The notes under the pieces: model-generated
What the model was told of the DNA's origin: nothing
The model's input: the letters and a program-made list of their open reading frames with translations, nothing else
The model's database searches: none
In this document: positions 24,346 to 37,555 of the stretch, in pieces
Layout of the letters: the number at the start of each line of letters is the position of its first letter
How positions within the stretch are numbered: position 1 is the first letter of the stretch
Assembly (NCBI RefSeq): GCF_000247695.1
Contig: NW_004624751.1
Span: forward strand, 22,412,419 to 22,476,418
Direction of reading: 5' to 3'
Source: Heterocephalus glaber
Lineage: Eukaryota > Chordata > Mammalia > Rodentia > Bathyergidae
DNA length: 64,000 bases
Translations under genes and position numbers: made by a program

Positions 24346-25796
24346 CTAGCTTTAAAGCTCCTATTTGAAGCCTGAAGAGATCCACTTCAATCAAAAGCAA
24401 ATCTCTGTTCCACCTTTCTAAAAGATTTTTGTTTAACACCTTTGACACTTGGGAAAATCATACTGGTTGATTCTTCAAGGCAAAACTGTTTGAGTGCAGC
24501 TTGTAAGACATCATTAAGTAGGTTAGTTAAAGGTTAGAAATTTTTAAGATAAAAGCAAGTAAGTATTTTCTCACAATCAGTACTACAGTTTTCTAATTGC
24601 TATGTCTTTGACTGAGATACTAAGTTTAGAAAGTTTCATAGAATTAAAAATAAATATAACCTATTCTTAAATTTTTTGAGGTAGTTATCTAGTAGGAAAT
24701 GCATAGTAACCAGCCTCCATTCTTAGATAAGTGTAGGTGGTATAAAGTCAGTGAAATGATCACTGGTTTAATTATTACTTTACATGCCATCACTTTAAGG
24801 GACTCAAATCCCTAGCATAAATATACATCTTAAATTTGTTACACTTAGAGTTATGAACCATGTTAATGTTAATACAATTTCTATCTTATTATTTAGAAAA
24901 GCTTGCTTAATTGTATGAAGGCTTCTTAAGAATGAACTTAGAGTGCATTCTGCATCCTGTTATCTTCACAGGACTTGAGGTTGTTTGAGATTTTTCATGA
25001 GTAAATGCTTGCTTTAAAAACCATTTCTCACCCTTGGAAGTGTGGAAATAAAAATCATTTGTATAAACTTGAAACTGTCTGGTGTGATTTTTATGGAAAC
25101 AACAATGGCAGTTCAACAATAGAACTGGGGGGTGGGAGCACAAACTGTTATAAATACATCACTAATAACGTCAGTGTATTTCCCTTGTCTTCCACACAAC
25201 TATCTCTGGGGAAATAAAACCTCGCCTACATGCTTGCTTGAATTCCTGTCATTGTGCTCTGTACATCAGTCTCTGCAGTCTTAGGCTTACAGCCTATGGC
25301 TGAGGTTATCATCTACTGTGTCACATGCAACCACTAATAGAGAGCTGAAAGCAATGGAAAACTTGTTTTTATCTTAGAACAGGAGACTCAAACAATTCAT
25401 GAGCTCAGCAGTAAATCAGAATAAACCAAAAACAGCTGAGCAGTAGGACAAATCTTAGCTGGAAAACCAGAGATTTCCAAAGGAAACAATATTAAATATA
25501 AACTCTTTCCTATGTGTTGGTAACTATAGTTTCTCAAGTTTCTAAACCATTGAAAGTGACAACATATCTAGCTTTACAACACGACAAATGCATCACTTCC
25601 TTCCCTGTCTCCTCTAACTGCCCCTAAGAAAAAGACTGAGGACAGCAAACTACAAAATTATGCTGTAGAACTTACTCTGGCATATCCTGAGAAATTTCTG
25701 GCTTTTTCTTTAGATAACAATGGTTCTACAAAGAAGCAGATACAATTTCTCCGCAGTAACTTTAAATTTGGTCTCTGTGATGTTTCCATATATATA
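24346..25796. other. Intergenic DNA up to assembly gap
   Basis: Unique AT-rich sequence without a recognisable gene. It ends in a short TATATA run at the N gap, suggesting the assembly broke at a TA microsatellite. Confidence 0.5.
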
Positions 25797-25896
25797 NNNN
25801 NNNNNNNNNNNNNNNNNNNNNNNNNNNNNNNNNNNNNNNNNNNNNNNNNNNNNNNNNNNNNNNNNNNNNNNNNNNNNNNNNNNNNNNNNNNNNNNN
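25797..25896. other. Assembly gap (100 N)
   Basis: Exactly 100 N flanked by tatata and atatat, so the true size is unknown. Any open frame crossing it is artificial. Confidence 0.99.
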
Positions 25897-26034
25897 ATAT
25901 ATGTGAGTTCCGATATTGGCTTCCAAGGGAGGCTTATTTTATACTTATTAGTACTTCAAAAATGAGTCAAGATTTGTATCACAGTGAGTCTCTGAAGGAA
26001 TGATAAATGACGCCAAATGGCAGTGAAGCATCGC

Positions 26035-26540
26035 TGTTCTAGTCTGCTAGTTCCAACATCTGTGTCATATCTAAGTCTGATTCTGATGGTTGCTTTGTCT
26101 CTTTGGACTATGCTCTCTCTTGGCCTTTAACATATCTTGCAGTATTTTGTTGAAAAATGAACATAATCCATCAGATAATAAGAAATGAGGGAAATAGGTT
26201 GCTAGTGTGAAATAGTATATTAATCTGCTTAGGAGATGGGCTATGTTTAATGTCTGCTGTTTCTGCAGGTGCAAGAACCTTCGGGTTTCGTGAGTGTCCT
26301 TGATTTTGCCTCTTGTGTTGAGGCTTCTCTAAATTCTACTTCTCAGAGTGAATCTAAGCTTTTGAGCTCTGTCAGCTACAATCCTTTTCTCTGTCAGAGC
26401 CCAGTTTATGTTGCTTCTCCAGGTGAGGAGATGTAATTTATGGCCAGGTTTACTTTTCTCTCTGAGTTTTGTTGTGACTGTTTGCCCTGTGACCTTGGTT
26501 CTCTGATGAGTCCATAACAATTGTTCGAGTTCAGTTTTTT
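26035..26540 (-). mobile_element. Probable old L1-type fragment, antisense
   Basis: The words 'tagttccaacatctgtgtcat', 'ctgattctgatggttgctttgtct' and 'attttgttgaaaaatgaacat' follow the order of antisense sequence of mammalian L1M-type elements. The right boundary is uncertain. Confidence 0.5.
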
Positions 26541-27103
26541 CTTGCCCTAAGGATAAGAGTGATGATTTCTAAGCTCTTTACAAAATCTTGCACCTGGAGC
26601 CAGAGGCCCACATTACTGCTTTGAAGATCAGTAGTTTTATCAGTTTGTTCAGTCAAAAAAAACAAACAAAAAACAGAAGTGATTTCCCAGTACGGCACCT
26701 CCCTAGCATCTTCATTTTTTGTTTTGTGTGGGTGCAGTTTTTTTTAACAATAGCAAAAATGCTCATATATTTTCAAAAAATAAAAATCAGCTCTACAAAA
26801 ACATAAGATGCACGTGCACAAAATTGATGAAACTGCGTGTCACTAAGATGGAAACTATCAACAGAGGACAAGAGTACCCTATCTCCTGGTTGTATACCAA
26901 CCCCTTTCAAAGACAAAGGGCACTGTGTTCACAGGAACCCCCCAAGATACTCATGTAAGTCATTCAACAGCTACATACTCCAGCATTTCACACTTGAAAA
27001 TTTCTCCACCAAAATATAATTATCTATCAACTCTTCCTTTTCTTTACCCCAAAGAACTCCAGTATTTTACTGCAGGTTTTTTATTCAGTTTCACAGTTTA
27101 GTA

Positions 27104-27444
27104 CAGTGGACCCTCAACTTACAAACTCAATTTGTTCACAAATCCTGGTTGTAACTCAAGTTGTTCAATTCCCTTCAAATTATCTCTCCTGTATACAGGC
27201 AGATTTCAGTGTCCTTAGAGAGACATTGGCCCAGGATTTCTCAGTCAACTCCACACGGGAAAGGATGTTGTAATGTTCCTTCCAGAACTTTTTAAGGGTT
27301 AAATCTGTATCTGAGATCACCTGGAAGCTCAAGCGGCCAGCATTCAGGTCATAACTCAAGATTTGTTTGTAAGTTAAAGCTAAAATTCTGTTTGTAACCC
27401 AAGTTTTTTGTATGTCAGCCTGGTCATAACTCAAGGATCCACTG
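27104..27444 (-). mobile_element. Tigger-like DNA transposon relic with TA duplication
   Basis: The ends are imperfect inverted repeats: CAGTGGACCCTCAACTTA at the left and, in reverse complement, CAGTGGATCCTTGAGTTA at the right. Both are flanked by TA (27102-27103 and 27445-27446), the duplication of the Tc1/mariner-pogo superfamily. On the minus strand, 27302-27188 encodes a stretch (LKKFWKEHYNIL ... SWANVSLRTLKSA) resembling the Tigger/jerky-type transposase motif around 'FWK' and 'TLxxAW'. At 341 bases it is an internally deleted copy. The frame runs on past the element, so it is not a gene. Confidence 0.82.
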
Positions 27445-27446
27445 TA

Positions 27447-29927
27447 GTTAGGTGATTCATCCTTACTTCTGGGGCTGGCTCCTACTAAACTTGCAAGTAT
27501 TAATCTCTTAACATTAGGTAAAGCCAATGACTTCCTATTCACTGAAATATGTCTTGGCTCCTTTACTCATGCTGCTTTCACAGCCTGAATATACTCCTGC
27601 CTTCACCCTGCCTTTGAAATCCTCTTCATCTTTGCATTAATAACAACACCATCAATCTACTCAACTCTGTGTGAGAGTTTCTGCCTTTGAACTCCACATA
27701 GCCTTTTTAATGTTCCTCTATGCACTTACTCTCCTCTACTTTTAAAATTAGGTGCACCGACTATATCTTCTCTTGTAAGTGAGCTCTAATTTCCTGCAAG
27801 ATGTAGCTTATATACAGCACCTTAAACATGGTAAAATTTTGTCAGTATAATGCATGAAGAGAGGGGAATAATTTTGTGCTGGGAATCATGATTTTTCTAA
27901 GTTCATTGAATTATATAATCACAGAGCTCACAACAATTGCACACATTCAAGGCAACATATTAGATGAATTCTACTAACAATCAGATCCATGTTAGATTGG
28001 TTCAACAATTCAGGGACCAGACTCCTCTACCACTCTGAGCAATATTCCCCTTAAAATACAATTGCTCATCCTGAGGCTCACTGACTGCCTTTTGTCCAGT
28101 CATGCAACCTGGTAAATCTCCCATAAAATTGGCATTTTAGCATCATAAATATATTGAGTTTGAAAGGTTGAAGATTTCACCTGGCAATCCGTCTTCTGGA
28201 CTGTATGATTAAGTGTGTAATAACAGATCTTCCCATACACTTCCGTTTAAACTCTAGTAAGTGATCATTTGGTGTGAATTTGACCACCTTCAGGGTGAGG
28301 GTTTCAGTTTCTTGGGATTTTTGAAATTTCTTGTCTTCCTCAAATATATTTCAATGTAAAAGAAATGGACTGTACTATAGATATTTAGCAAAGTTCTGGT
28401 AGCTGTCTTTATAGGATGGAACTTTGTAGAAAAATGTTTACTTATTTAAAAAACAAAGGATATGCCATCTGAACTTAGACTAGTGGATGTATTTTTGATC
28501 TCTGAAGTCAAGAAACAAATAATGAAACTGAAAATGTCCATGAGAAAGGAGCTGACATAATGAAAGGGAAAGTGAGGCTTCCATGAGGAAAACCAGAAAC
28601 AATTAGATCTCATAAATCAAGTTCAATTAAGGTTGAGATAAAAATGTGTAAAACCTTTAAATTTTTTAATATAACAAATATGACAAAGGGACTTTAAAAC
28701 AGTAAAATTTGTAAACGTGCTTTAAAGTTTGATGGAAATCAAAAGCAATACTATTTATGAAGTGCTTAAACTAGTAAAATTACTACAATAAAAATTAAAT
28801 AAGGTAAAGAAGAATTTCAGTAAAGCAGTAGGCAAGTTCCATAGATTGTAAAGACAGAGATGAAATCCATTAGTATGTAAGAAATCTCTGTTGCAATGGA
28901 ATTATCACTAACATTTAGACTTTTTTAACTGTAAGTTTTAACAATAGCTAATATACCACATGGACAATTAATCTGGTGAGGTATGTCAAATCTAATGGGC
29001 TCCAGTCTGTCTCTATAACAAAGTTAATTTAGATAAGTCACTTTCTCAATTACTGTGCCCACACAGCCTCATATTGCTCTACAAGTCAGAGTTCATATAT
29101 TTTCGGGCAAGTTAAAGTTTTAAAAAATGGCTTTTGTATAAAGAGGTAATGTAAGTACTAGAATGTAAGTACTACTATGTGGGGGCATTTGCTTAAGTCA
29201 CAAATTGATTTCTACATTAAACTGATATTGCTTTAAATGGCATGCTCACCAATTCCATCAAAGAAAGAACCTTTATAGTAGCAATAACAATTTGTAATAT
29301 ATTAGGCAGATCTTTGCATGAGCATTAATACTTCCTGAACTGTTATCTATTAATATATGGGATGTAAAATAATTTTAAAATGATTGAATCTGGTTAGAAA
29401 AACTGTATGATTTAGAAAGTAGTAATTTCTTCTAGACATTTTCAATTATTGGAAGAATTACGATGAGTGTCTATTAGGGGTTAAAAACAAAATATATCCA
29501 ATGGACTTTTCAATTCTTACCACTCTGAATCTCTGGACTACTTCTTGAATCTCTTCCCTTTCTTAGCCTTCTTCCTCTTTGAATGTGCCTTGTCAGTCTT
29601 CATGTGGAGTAGATTTGATAGTCACTCCCCATATTAATTGTTTATCATAGAATCAACTTAACTGCTGGTATCTCCCAAATGAGTACTTGCATTTGAAATC
29701 TTTATTCTGAGTTCCAGAATCACACTTCCAAATTTCAACCAGATATCACAAGTGGATATCTCCCAGGCATCATAAATTGACCCAAAACTGAAGTCATCAC
29801 AGTTTCCCAAAATTTCTGGGTTCCTTCTGAACTTCTTTATGACTAGATGAATCTCTTGACTCTCTTTTATGATGAAAATCATATTTTATTTCCCTCTGTT
29901 CATCTATTTTCCAGAGCCTAGTATATT
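27447..29927. other. Intergenic DNA, no gene recognised
   Basis: Unique AT-rich DNA. Open frames are short (for example 29658-29882, minus) and unrecognised. No confident repeat or RNA was seen. Confidence 0.5.
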
Positions 29928-29940
29928 GTCAGTGGGTCTT

Positions 29941-30022
29941 TTTTTTTTTGGTACTGGGGATCGAACTTGGGTCCTTGCACTTGCGCAGCAGGCAGTGAAA
30001 TCACTGAGCTAAATCCCCGGCT
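29941..30022 (-). mobile_element. ID SINE with target duplication
   Basis: Poly(T) then an antisense ID body (ggtactggggatcgaacttg ... ctaaatccccggct). Direct repeats gtcagtgggtctt (29928-29940) and gtcagtggttctt (30023-30035) differ at one base. Confidence 0.92.
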
Positions 30023-30035
30023 GTCAGTGGTTCTT

Positions 30036-32559
30036 CAGTAGTGTTTGTGTGAATGTATGAATAAATTAATAAATGAATATTTATAATAAAGTAAATATCA
30101 ACATGGAATGAATTTCTAAAAACATGAATCTATACTTAAGAATAGTAAATCTAATATGCTACCATAATATCAAAATATGTCTAGAGGAGAGAGTTGTATT
30201 CCTATGTTGAGTGCTGACTATATGCAACTCTTCTAGAATCATTATTTCATTTAATTTGTACAACAATTCTTTACAATGGGCATCATAGAATGCCTACAAT
30301 AAGCAAAAGCAGTTTTCATTCAAGACTTCATTAAATCCTTCTGACATATTTATGGAGAAGTTATTATTTTAGCAAATATACAAATGACAACACCAAAGCT
30401 CCGAGAAATTAGATCATGTGCTTAATATCAAATGAGTTAAAAGTGATAAATAATACCAACTTAGTTCTTTGCTCTCTGGAATAAATTCTCCAGCTAAATT
30501 TTGAAGTGCAACCTCTGTGACATCCATAGGTATTTTGAAATGGGCATATTTGCCAATATTTTAAGATTGCTACAGAAGCAAATTCCAAAAAAGGATAATT
30601 GCAGAGTCTTCAAAATAGCCCATGTCATCGCCATTTCTTAAACATACACAGTGCAGCACAGGGAAAATTTGCATGTTTTAATATTTGGCAAAACATCAAA
30701 GTTTGCTTCTTTAATGTGATATATCCTTTACTTGGTCATGACAGAGTTATTATTATTGGATGATCTCCAAATGTCACTGTGCTTCCTTATTTATTCATTT
30801 GTTTTAATCTTAGAGAGAGAGGAGCTGAACTTGAAATTTAGGTAATTACAACATTAAAGTTAAGTTCTGTCAAAAAGGGATTGAAATAATATCTGCTTTG
30901 GCAAACACTAATTACTGGAAAGATTTACTTGCTGGTTTTGCTTGTATTTATTGTCCTTTCCAACAGAATGTCAATAAAAGGCAGGCAAAGCAACCACCAG
31001 TGGTCCTACATGTACTGTGTCAAGACAAGGCTGACCAAAATATTTGCTTAAGAACATAGGATTAGAGTCAGATGGTCTTGGATGTAGGTCCAAGTGAAGT
31101 CTGTCACTTCCTTGTGCTCTGGCCACTATTTTACAGATGTTTTATAAGACTTTAATAAAGTTGATTTGTGAATAAATTAAATGACTGACATCATTTCCCT
31201 CAGTAGATGGTCACTATTTCTGCCCTTATTACTTTAATAATGAAACATTTTAAGTAAGCCTCAAAGAATAGTGTTTCTCCTGTCTTTTCCTGTTATTCTG
31301 TGGATACCTTCCGATAAATTCGATCCAGGGTGAAACACTGAAAAGATTGGAGAAGAGATGATGCTACCTTTGATTTTCACATTATTCCAGAGACTTTGAG
31401 CATCTTTGGCCCTGGCTCTGATTTAATCACTGATGTTGTATAGTTTTCAGCTTCAAGCAGTGTCTCAAGTGCAGGATTACTCTCTTAAGTCTCTTTCTTA
31501 CCCTCAGTGGGCTCTGTCTTCACTTTTTTGTGAGAATATACTCCGTCACAATAGCTATGTCTGTACTAAAACTGCATTCTGACATTATGTTGTCTCATCT
31601 TAGAATATAAAAATACAGAATTGAACTTTCAGGAGATGTTCATAAAAATTTGTAAACAAATACCTCTTGCTGAAGGGAACTATTACTGTGTGATTTCAAC
31701 TACACTAACCAAACATTTAACTAGAGATAACCATTAATAAACAGAAGTATATTTAATAATACTATGAAAATTAATTCACTTTAAGTGGTCTTAACTAATC
31801 ATCCCATATTTTTAGGATGCAGGAGTCCTATATAATTCCTTCTTGTCATTTTCTTTTCTTCAGCTCTTAGGAGAAGAAAAGATACAGCCTATAATAAGAA
31901 AGCAGTACAGATTTCCTAAAATCAGATACTTAGAAGTGAAAAAAGTCAACCCTTTAAATAACTCAGGCTGTCCAAGAAAAAAAACAAACTGATTACATCA
32001 AGGAAGCAGTTTGAAGGGAGCTTAATTCTAAATTGCTCTAAAGACTTGGAAGCTAACTCTTAATCATGGCAAAGATATGTCTCGAAGCATGTTTCAGTAT
32101 CAGTTAATAAAAAATATTCTAATAGTCAAAGATAAGATCATAATTGAGCCATTATTACAAAGCTAGAAATTAGTGACCACATTCTACATCCTGCTCTGAT
32201 ATTTATTTAAGAACTTGCTCCTATAAGACAATATTCTATGTCATTTTGTACTTTATTCATTCTGATATGTATTTTTCAGTTTTCATAAGCAGAGAACAAT
32301 TTACTATTGTTCTTTATGTGGAAAGAGTTACACTCCTTGTATTGTGCATCACAGAACCTATGTGATAGGTGTTGGGAATGAAAAATTGAATTCTAAGATG
32401 CTAAGGAAAATTTCCCTCTCCTTATAAGATGGTAAAAGAATTCTAAGATGAAAAGTAAGATCTAAAAAAAATCCTCAAAGTATTTAAAGTCTTGCTAAAA
32501 GTTGTCATAAGAGCTCCCAACAGTGAAATTTTCAACATTCATGCTTTCAGGGGTGGGGG

Positions 32560-32560
<1 letters not shown>
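30036..32560. other. Intergenic DNA, mostly unrecognised
   Basis: Unique DNA. A MIR/L2-like trace lies at about 30205-30290 (gtgctgactatatgcaac, catttaatttgtacaacaatt). No gene or RNA was recognised. Confidence 0.5.
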
Positions 32561-32603
<43 letters not shown>

Positions 32604-32820
32604 GAGGGAGAGAGATAGAATAGGTAGAATAGAGAGATAGATAGGATAGAGAGATACAGACAATGGAAAATAGAGGTAGATAGAGATGCTAGATGTTAGA
32701 TAGAAGATAGAGATGGTAGAGAAGTGATAGAGATGATAGATAAAAGATATAGATGAAGATACAGATGATGAGTGATATAGATTGATAAAATAGAGATGGA
32801 TAATAAAGATATATTTATAT
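32561..32820. repeat. (GATA)n microsatellite with degenerate tail
   Basis: About 40 bases of perfect AGAT units are followed by about 215 bases of drifting GATA/GAGATA-like sequence. This looks like a long array that has decayed towards its 3' side. No open frame of interest. Confidence 0.92.
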
Positions 32821-33582
32821 ATGATTTATATTATATATTATATGTAAAATTTACATTCTAAAATGGTGTAGCGTATGACTTGTGTTCATGGCTGGCTAAT
32901 ATATGTTTACTGAATCCAGAAATAAAACAAGAAGATGGAGAGAAATAGTGTGAGTTGACTGCATCCAGCCCCTGACATATCTGTGCATTTTTATTGGCAG
33001 CTGTAATAATTTAAGGTCTTCATACCTAGTTGTATATTTGATTTGACAACTTTTTAGTTACCTATTCCACAATGTAGAATCATCGGGCCTTTAGTTTTAA
33101 GTTTTCCTTTTTTAAATGATTGTGTAAAATACGTAGAATCAGATAGAATCTTCTGGAAAGCAGAGTTTTCTAAGATTAAGAAAAAGATTGTTTCAATAGG
33201 CACTACATATACTCTAAGGAATAGTAGGTAGAACTATAAGAAAGGAAACTGGTTAGGAAGAATTTTCTAGTTAGGCACAGCTTTATAAATACAGACTGGA
33301 TAACCACTCAAAAGTTTCTTGAATAAGTGAATAAAATTAATGCATGAATTATATGGGATGCAACAATTCTATTGAGGATCTAAGCACAAAAGAAAGGAAT
33401 TATTTGATGGAGAAAATATTACAAATAAAAAAATGTAGTTAACCATTTTTTCCTCTTATACGGAATCATGTTTTAAAAACTAGTAACCAAGCATCCTTCA
33501 CTGCTGCACTATTTGATCCTCTCCACTCCTAAGAAGGGTAACTCAACATCTGAGCAAAAAATAGAGTTAATCATGAAAGCCC
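32821..33582. other. Intergenic DNA, no gene recognised
   Basis: AT-rich unique DNA with a short TATATT palindromic patch just after the GATA array. Nothing else was recognised. Confidence 0.5.
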
Positions 33583-33738
33583 TCCAGACATGGTGGTGGA
33601 CACCATACCTGTAATCCCAGCATTCAAAACCTTGGGAAGGAAAGGAGAATCCCAAGTTCAAGGCCAGCAAAGGCTACATAAAAAGCTCAAGACTGGTTGG
33701 ACTACATAAGGACATTTTGTCTCAGAAAAACAAACAAA
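33583..33738 (+). mobile_element. B1 SINE, diverged
   Basis: Starts ctccagacatggtggtgg, carries cctgtaatcccagcattc and caaggccagcaaaggctacat, and ends cattttgtctcagaaaaacaaac. The order matches a B1 with its internal duplication. Confidence 0.82.
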
Positions 33739-34471
33739 ACTCTTTTTTTCCTGGAAATTGATATATTGCTATTGTTTACTAAATATTTCTTCCCCTCTTA
33801 GCAAACAACAGTAAAAGACAATCTCAAAGAAAGGATTTGGTAGGATCATTGGCTAGTTAACTTTACCATGTGATTCAGTTGAAGTTTGTACAAAGTGCCT
33901 TGGCTTGTAATGTATTTAATAAGTACTTAGCTGTAAATAGGTGGATTTTCCTGAATATAACCACATAACTTCCTAATGAGAAAACAAACATGAATATGTA
34001 ATGTTTCTTCATTGTTTACTGTAACTCAGACTTTAGTTTACATTTTATTTTAAACAATGTAATTTCTACTATCATGTCAAACATTTGAGAGTCTGTATAT
34101 ATATGCATATATATGTGAGTGGATATGTTACAAATATTTATATATGACTATGTAAAGAAACACTTTACAAAAAGAAAGCTTTTAATCTAAGTTAGAGTCA
34201 CTTCAATTTTATAAATGATAGTGTACGATGATATTTCTACCCTTTCAAGTGTGATATTAATGCTTATGTTATTATTACATCTTAAACCCTTTATGTGACC
34301 GCAGTTTTCTTTTCATATGCATAGATTAAGAAGACCACACAGGACTACATGAAACTTCCATGAATTCAGTAATTCTTAAAGTGGCTTTCTCACTCTTTGT
34401 GGATATTTATATATTTTTTAAATAAATTTAACTCAAATATTCATTTAATAAATATTTATGAAGTAACTGTG
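33739..34471. other. Intergenic DNA, no gene recognised
   Basis: Unique AT-rich DNA including a TATATGCATATATATG patch near 34100. No gene was seen. Confidence 0.5.
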
Positions 34472-34810
34472 GTAGTTATCTAATCATGCACGAAATTACC
34501 ACAAAATTTAGCAGCTTAAACATCGAACATTTATTATGTCACCTAGTGTCTGAGATCAGGACCAGGAGTGGTGTACCTGGGTAATTCTGGGTCATAGGTT
34601 CACATTAGGCTGCAGTCAAGCTGTTGACTGGGGATTTAGTGATCTAAACCTCGACTCAATTTTGAGGATTCACTTCCAAAGTCACATTCATGAATGTTAA
34701 CAGGTCGTGTTTGTTATTAGCTATTGGCCAGAGCCCTCAGTTATTCCAGAGGAATAGCATCTCTGTAAACATGCTTATGGTGTGGCAGCTGACTTCCCTC
34801 ATATTATTAA
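34472..34810 (-). mobile_element. Ancient MaLR/MLT1-like LTR, antisense (tentative family)
   Basis: The + strand starts 'tggtagttatctaatcatgcac' and 'aaatttagcagcttaaacat', the reverse complement of a common mammalian LTR end (...ttaagccactaagtttt...gcaatagataacta). A related copy lies at 60265-60680 in the same orientation. Confidence 0.6.
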
Positions 34811-37468
34811 AAAAGAGAGTCTGGTACGGCACAGAGAGGGTGGAAGAGAAGAGAGAGAGACAGCAAGAGGGGAGGAAGAGAGGAAAACAAGAACAAGAAT
34901 AGCAAGAACAGGAACAAGAAGAACAAGGAGGAGGCAGAGAAGATGTGACCCAAACTCATAAATCATATATCATAACTCTACATGTTTCTTGTAGACTTTT
35001 ATATTACTGAAGTGAGACAACCCAACAATTAAACAGAAAAGTATACACTTTGTCAGAGTAAGAGGGAGAAAGTGGTAGAATAGGGTTTATTTTAGATAGG
35101 CAGCTAATATAGTATAGTTCTATTCATGGTTTTTGGTTGCAATGTCTATTCAAAGATGCCCTTCTGAAAGTAATTGGGCAAAAAGGGAAGTATTTTAGAT
35201 ACTCCACTATTTTAACTCTAAGAGAAAGGAAAATTATGATTGCACTCTTTCAACTCTGTTATAGCTGGGCCTCAAAAAGGTTATAAGATAGAGCTTTGCT
35301 CTATCCTGCTTAGCTGGTTGGCTACCTTATTCTAATTGTACACTGAGCCCTGACATTTAATGGAGGCCACCAATATTGCTTATGGAAAGTTGTTTCTCTG
35401 GTCTACTTTAAAATAATAACAATGACAAAAAAGATACAAACAACAGCCAAAGAAAGGCTTTGATGGTACAGCTTGGTCAATAAGGCTGTATCATATGATC
35501 CAAAATGGTTTCTCAATGTAGGGTGGAGGGTCCAAGCTTGTGTGATCAAGAGAATTCCCAAAGAACTATGCCAGGGTGAAGAGGTTTTTCCACAGTATGA
35601 AATACAAGCAGACTGATCAGAATTTGGCTTTTATTTTTTAATATGACTTATGTAAAACTTAAGAAATTCCTCCACAATACAAGAAAAGGAAGATTTAAAG
35701 GCATGATTTTAAATGTAGATTCTAGTAAAACTTATCCATTTCATCAGTGTCTTTAGAATATTTGAAGTTTCATTTTATTTTAGTGTAAAACATGCATTTA
35801 GGTATTTTAGAATTCATATTAAAAATAGAAATCTGGCTTTATGTGATAGCTTTCGAAAAATAGGCTGAAATTATCTCAGCCAACATTATCATGACATTGG
35901 GCAGCAACTATTTAGATGCTGCTTTTCAAAAACAGCATCTGGAGACTGAATTCCTGTTTCTCTTTGGCTTGCAAAAATCATATTTTGCTGCTAAATATAG
36001 GCCTATGTATAAGAGACATTTAGAGTTTGGATCTTTACCGTATAAGGTAAAAGTAGGTGTTGGACTGTCATAAAATAGATAGTGCTATAAATTCCACTGG
36101 CACCAATAACAAGACCCAGCTGTGAATGCTAAGTGCCTCAAAGACCAAATTTTAGGCTCTGCATGTATTTAGCCAAGTCTCATTATTTCTGAGAACATCT
36201 CAGAGTTGCTAACAGTTCTATTTTGGCATGTAACAAATGTATCAATAAATTCTGAATTTTGAAAAATAGGTTTTTGTATGTACTTTTGGAAAGTTAGTAA
36301 GTTCCAAGCTATCAAAATTTCTGACATGATGTTGGTCTCAGATCTGCATTATGGATGCATTGTGGATGGTTTATGTCTACCATTATGGAAATTTCTACCT
36401 GAAACCATTTCTCTCTCTCCCATTGCTATTGTCTTCCTGAAAACAAACATCCAAAAAATAATCTTGCTAATTTGTGGTACTCTGTTATGGGTGTATAATA
36501 TTATTAAAAGCACAACTAAAAAGAGATGTTCTAAAGTTAAAAATTGAGGCTGATACAATTGTGGACTTCTCTCTTAAAGTGGCTTATCGCAAACAAATTT
36601 CACACATGTAATAAACAGTTCATCTGAGTTGATATAACTTTACATCTGATGCAAAATTTGCTGTTTACTAAATCGTTCTTTACTGCTTGAAGTTTTCTTG
36701 GCTTCTTTTCAGGTGACTATTGCTGAATTTTCATAAAGACTTGACCATGTCTTTTTGACTAATGAACCAATCACAGAAGTCCCACCTATCTCCTGGTCAT
36801 CAATACAACTGATTATCAAAAGAAAGCAATCAACTCAACCAGCCTCAACAGTGATTGCACAGACGGAGCTATCAGTGGAACCATGAATACATCAAGCCTA
36901 TCAGAAGCACTTTCTTGTCAGTGAGGTTCCATTATGCAATTTAACAGGGTCCCCATGTTAATATTTGCCTTTCAGGAACTAGAAAAGTTATGAATTAAAA
37001 CAATCACTGATGCTTCCTAGACAATCACTCTCTCCCTGGCACTATACCGAATACTTTGCAAACACAGAATTTCAATCTTACAATGCAGACATCATTCTCA
37101 GCCTCTCCCTTTACCCCAGAGATATACAGAGGTAAAATGATTTGCCTGAGCCTTCTCAACCAGGTAAATGGTCAGGAATCGGAGTTCCTGAAGTGGATGC
37201 TCCTCTCCCATTTCCAAATCCTCCCTTTGCAAGAAGATTTGATTCCCTCTCATTTCTAACCAAAGGTTTACATGGAAGTTTTTTATCAGGAAAGTGTTGG
37301 AATATTTGGATGCCATGTATAAATTACTGCTTAGGGTCTTGACTAGCTATCTTGTAAAACTTTAAAAAGTTAATGTTTCATCACTCTAAGAGAGAGATCT
37401 TGGTCTGAAATTTTAATAGTAACCATTAGCCACAGAAAACGTATTACCTGAAGCTAATATATTATCGA
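34811..37468. other. Intergenic DNA with a purine-rich tract
   Basis: 34835-34940 is almost pure purine with AAGAA/GAACAAG units, a decayed simple repeat. The rest is unique DNA. Open frames such as 36278-36547 (+) and 35891-36073 (+) have no recognisable motif. Confidence 0.5.
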
Positions 37469-37555
37469 GGCTGGGGATTTAGCTCAGTGGTTTTGCCGCC
37501 TGCTGCGCAAGTGCAAGGACCCGAGTTCAATCCCCAGTACCAAAAAAACAAAAAT
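37469..37555 (+). mobile_element. ID SINE, near-consensus
   Basis: A 73-base body with intact Pol III A box (tagctcagtgg) and B box (gagttcaatcc), then CCAAAAAAACAAAAA. It is among the least diverged ID copies here, so probably from a recently active subfamily. Confidence 0.93.

Noticed and set aside
27180..27542. 120-codon minus-strand frame as a gene
   Set aside because: Part of it is a Tigger transposase remnant and the rest is unrelated flank beyond the transposon end.
37469..37541. tRNA-Ala-like gene with A and B boxes
   Set aside because: It belongs to an interspersed ID SINE family with A-rich tails and target duplications at several other copies. The cloverleaf is not maintained.
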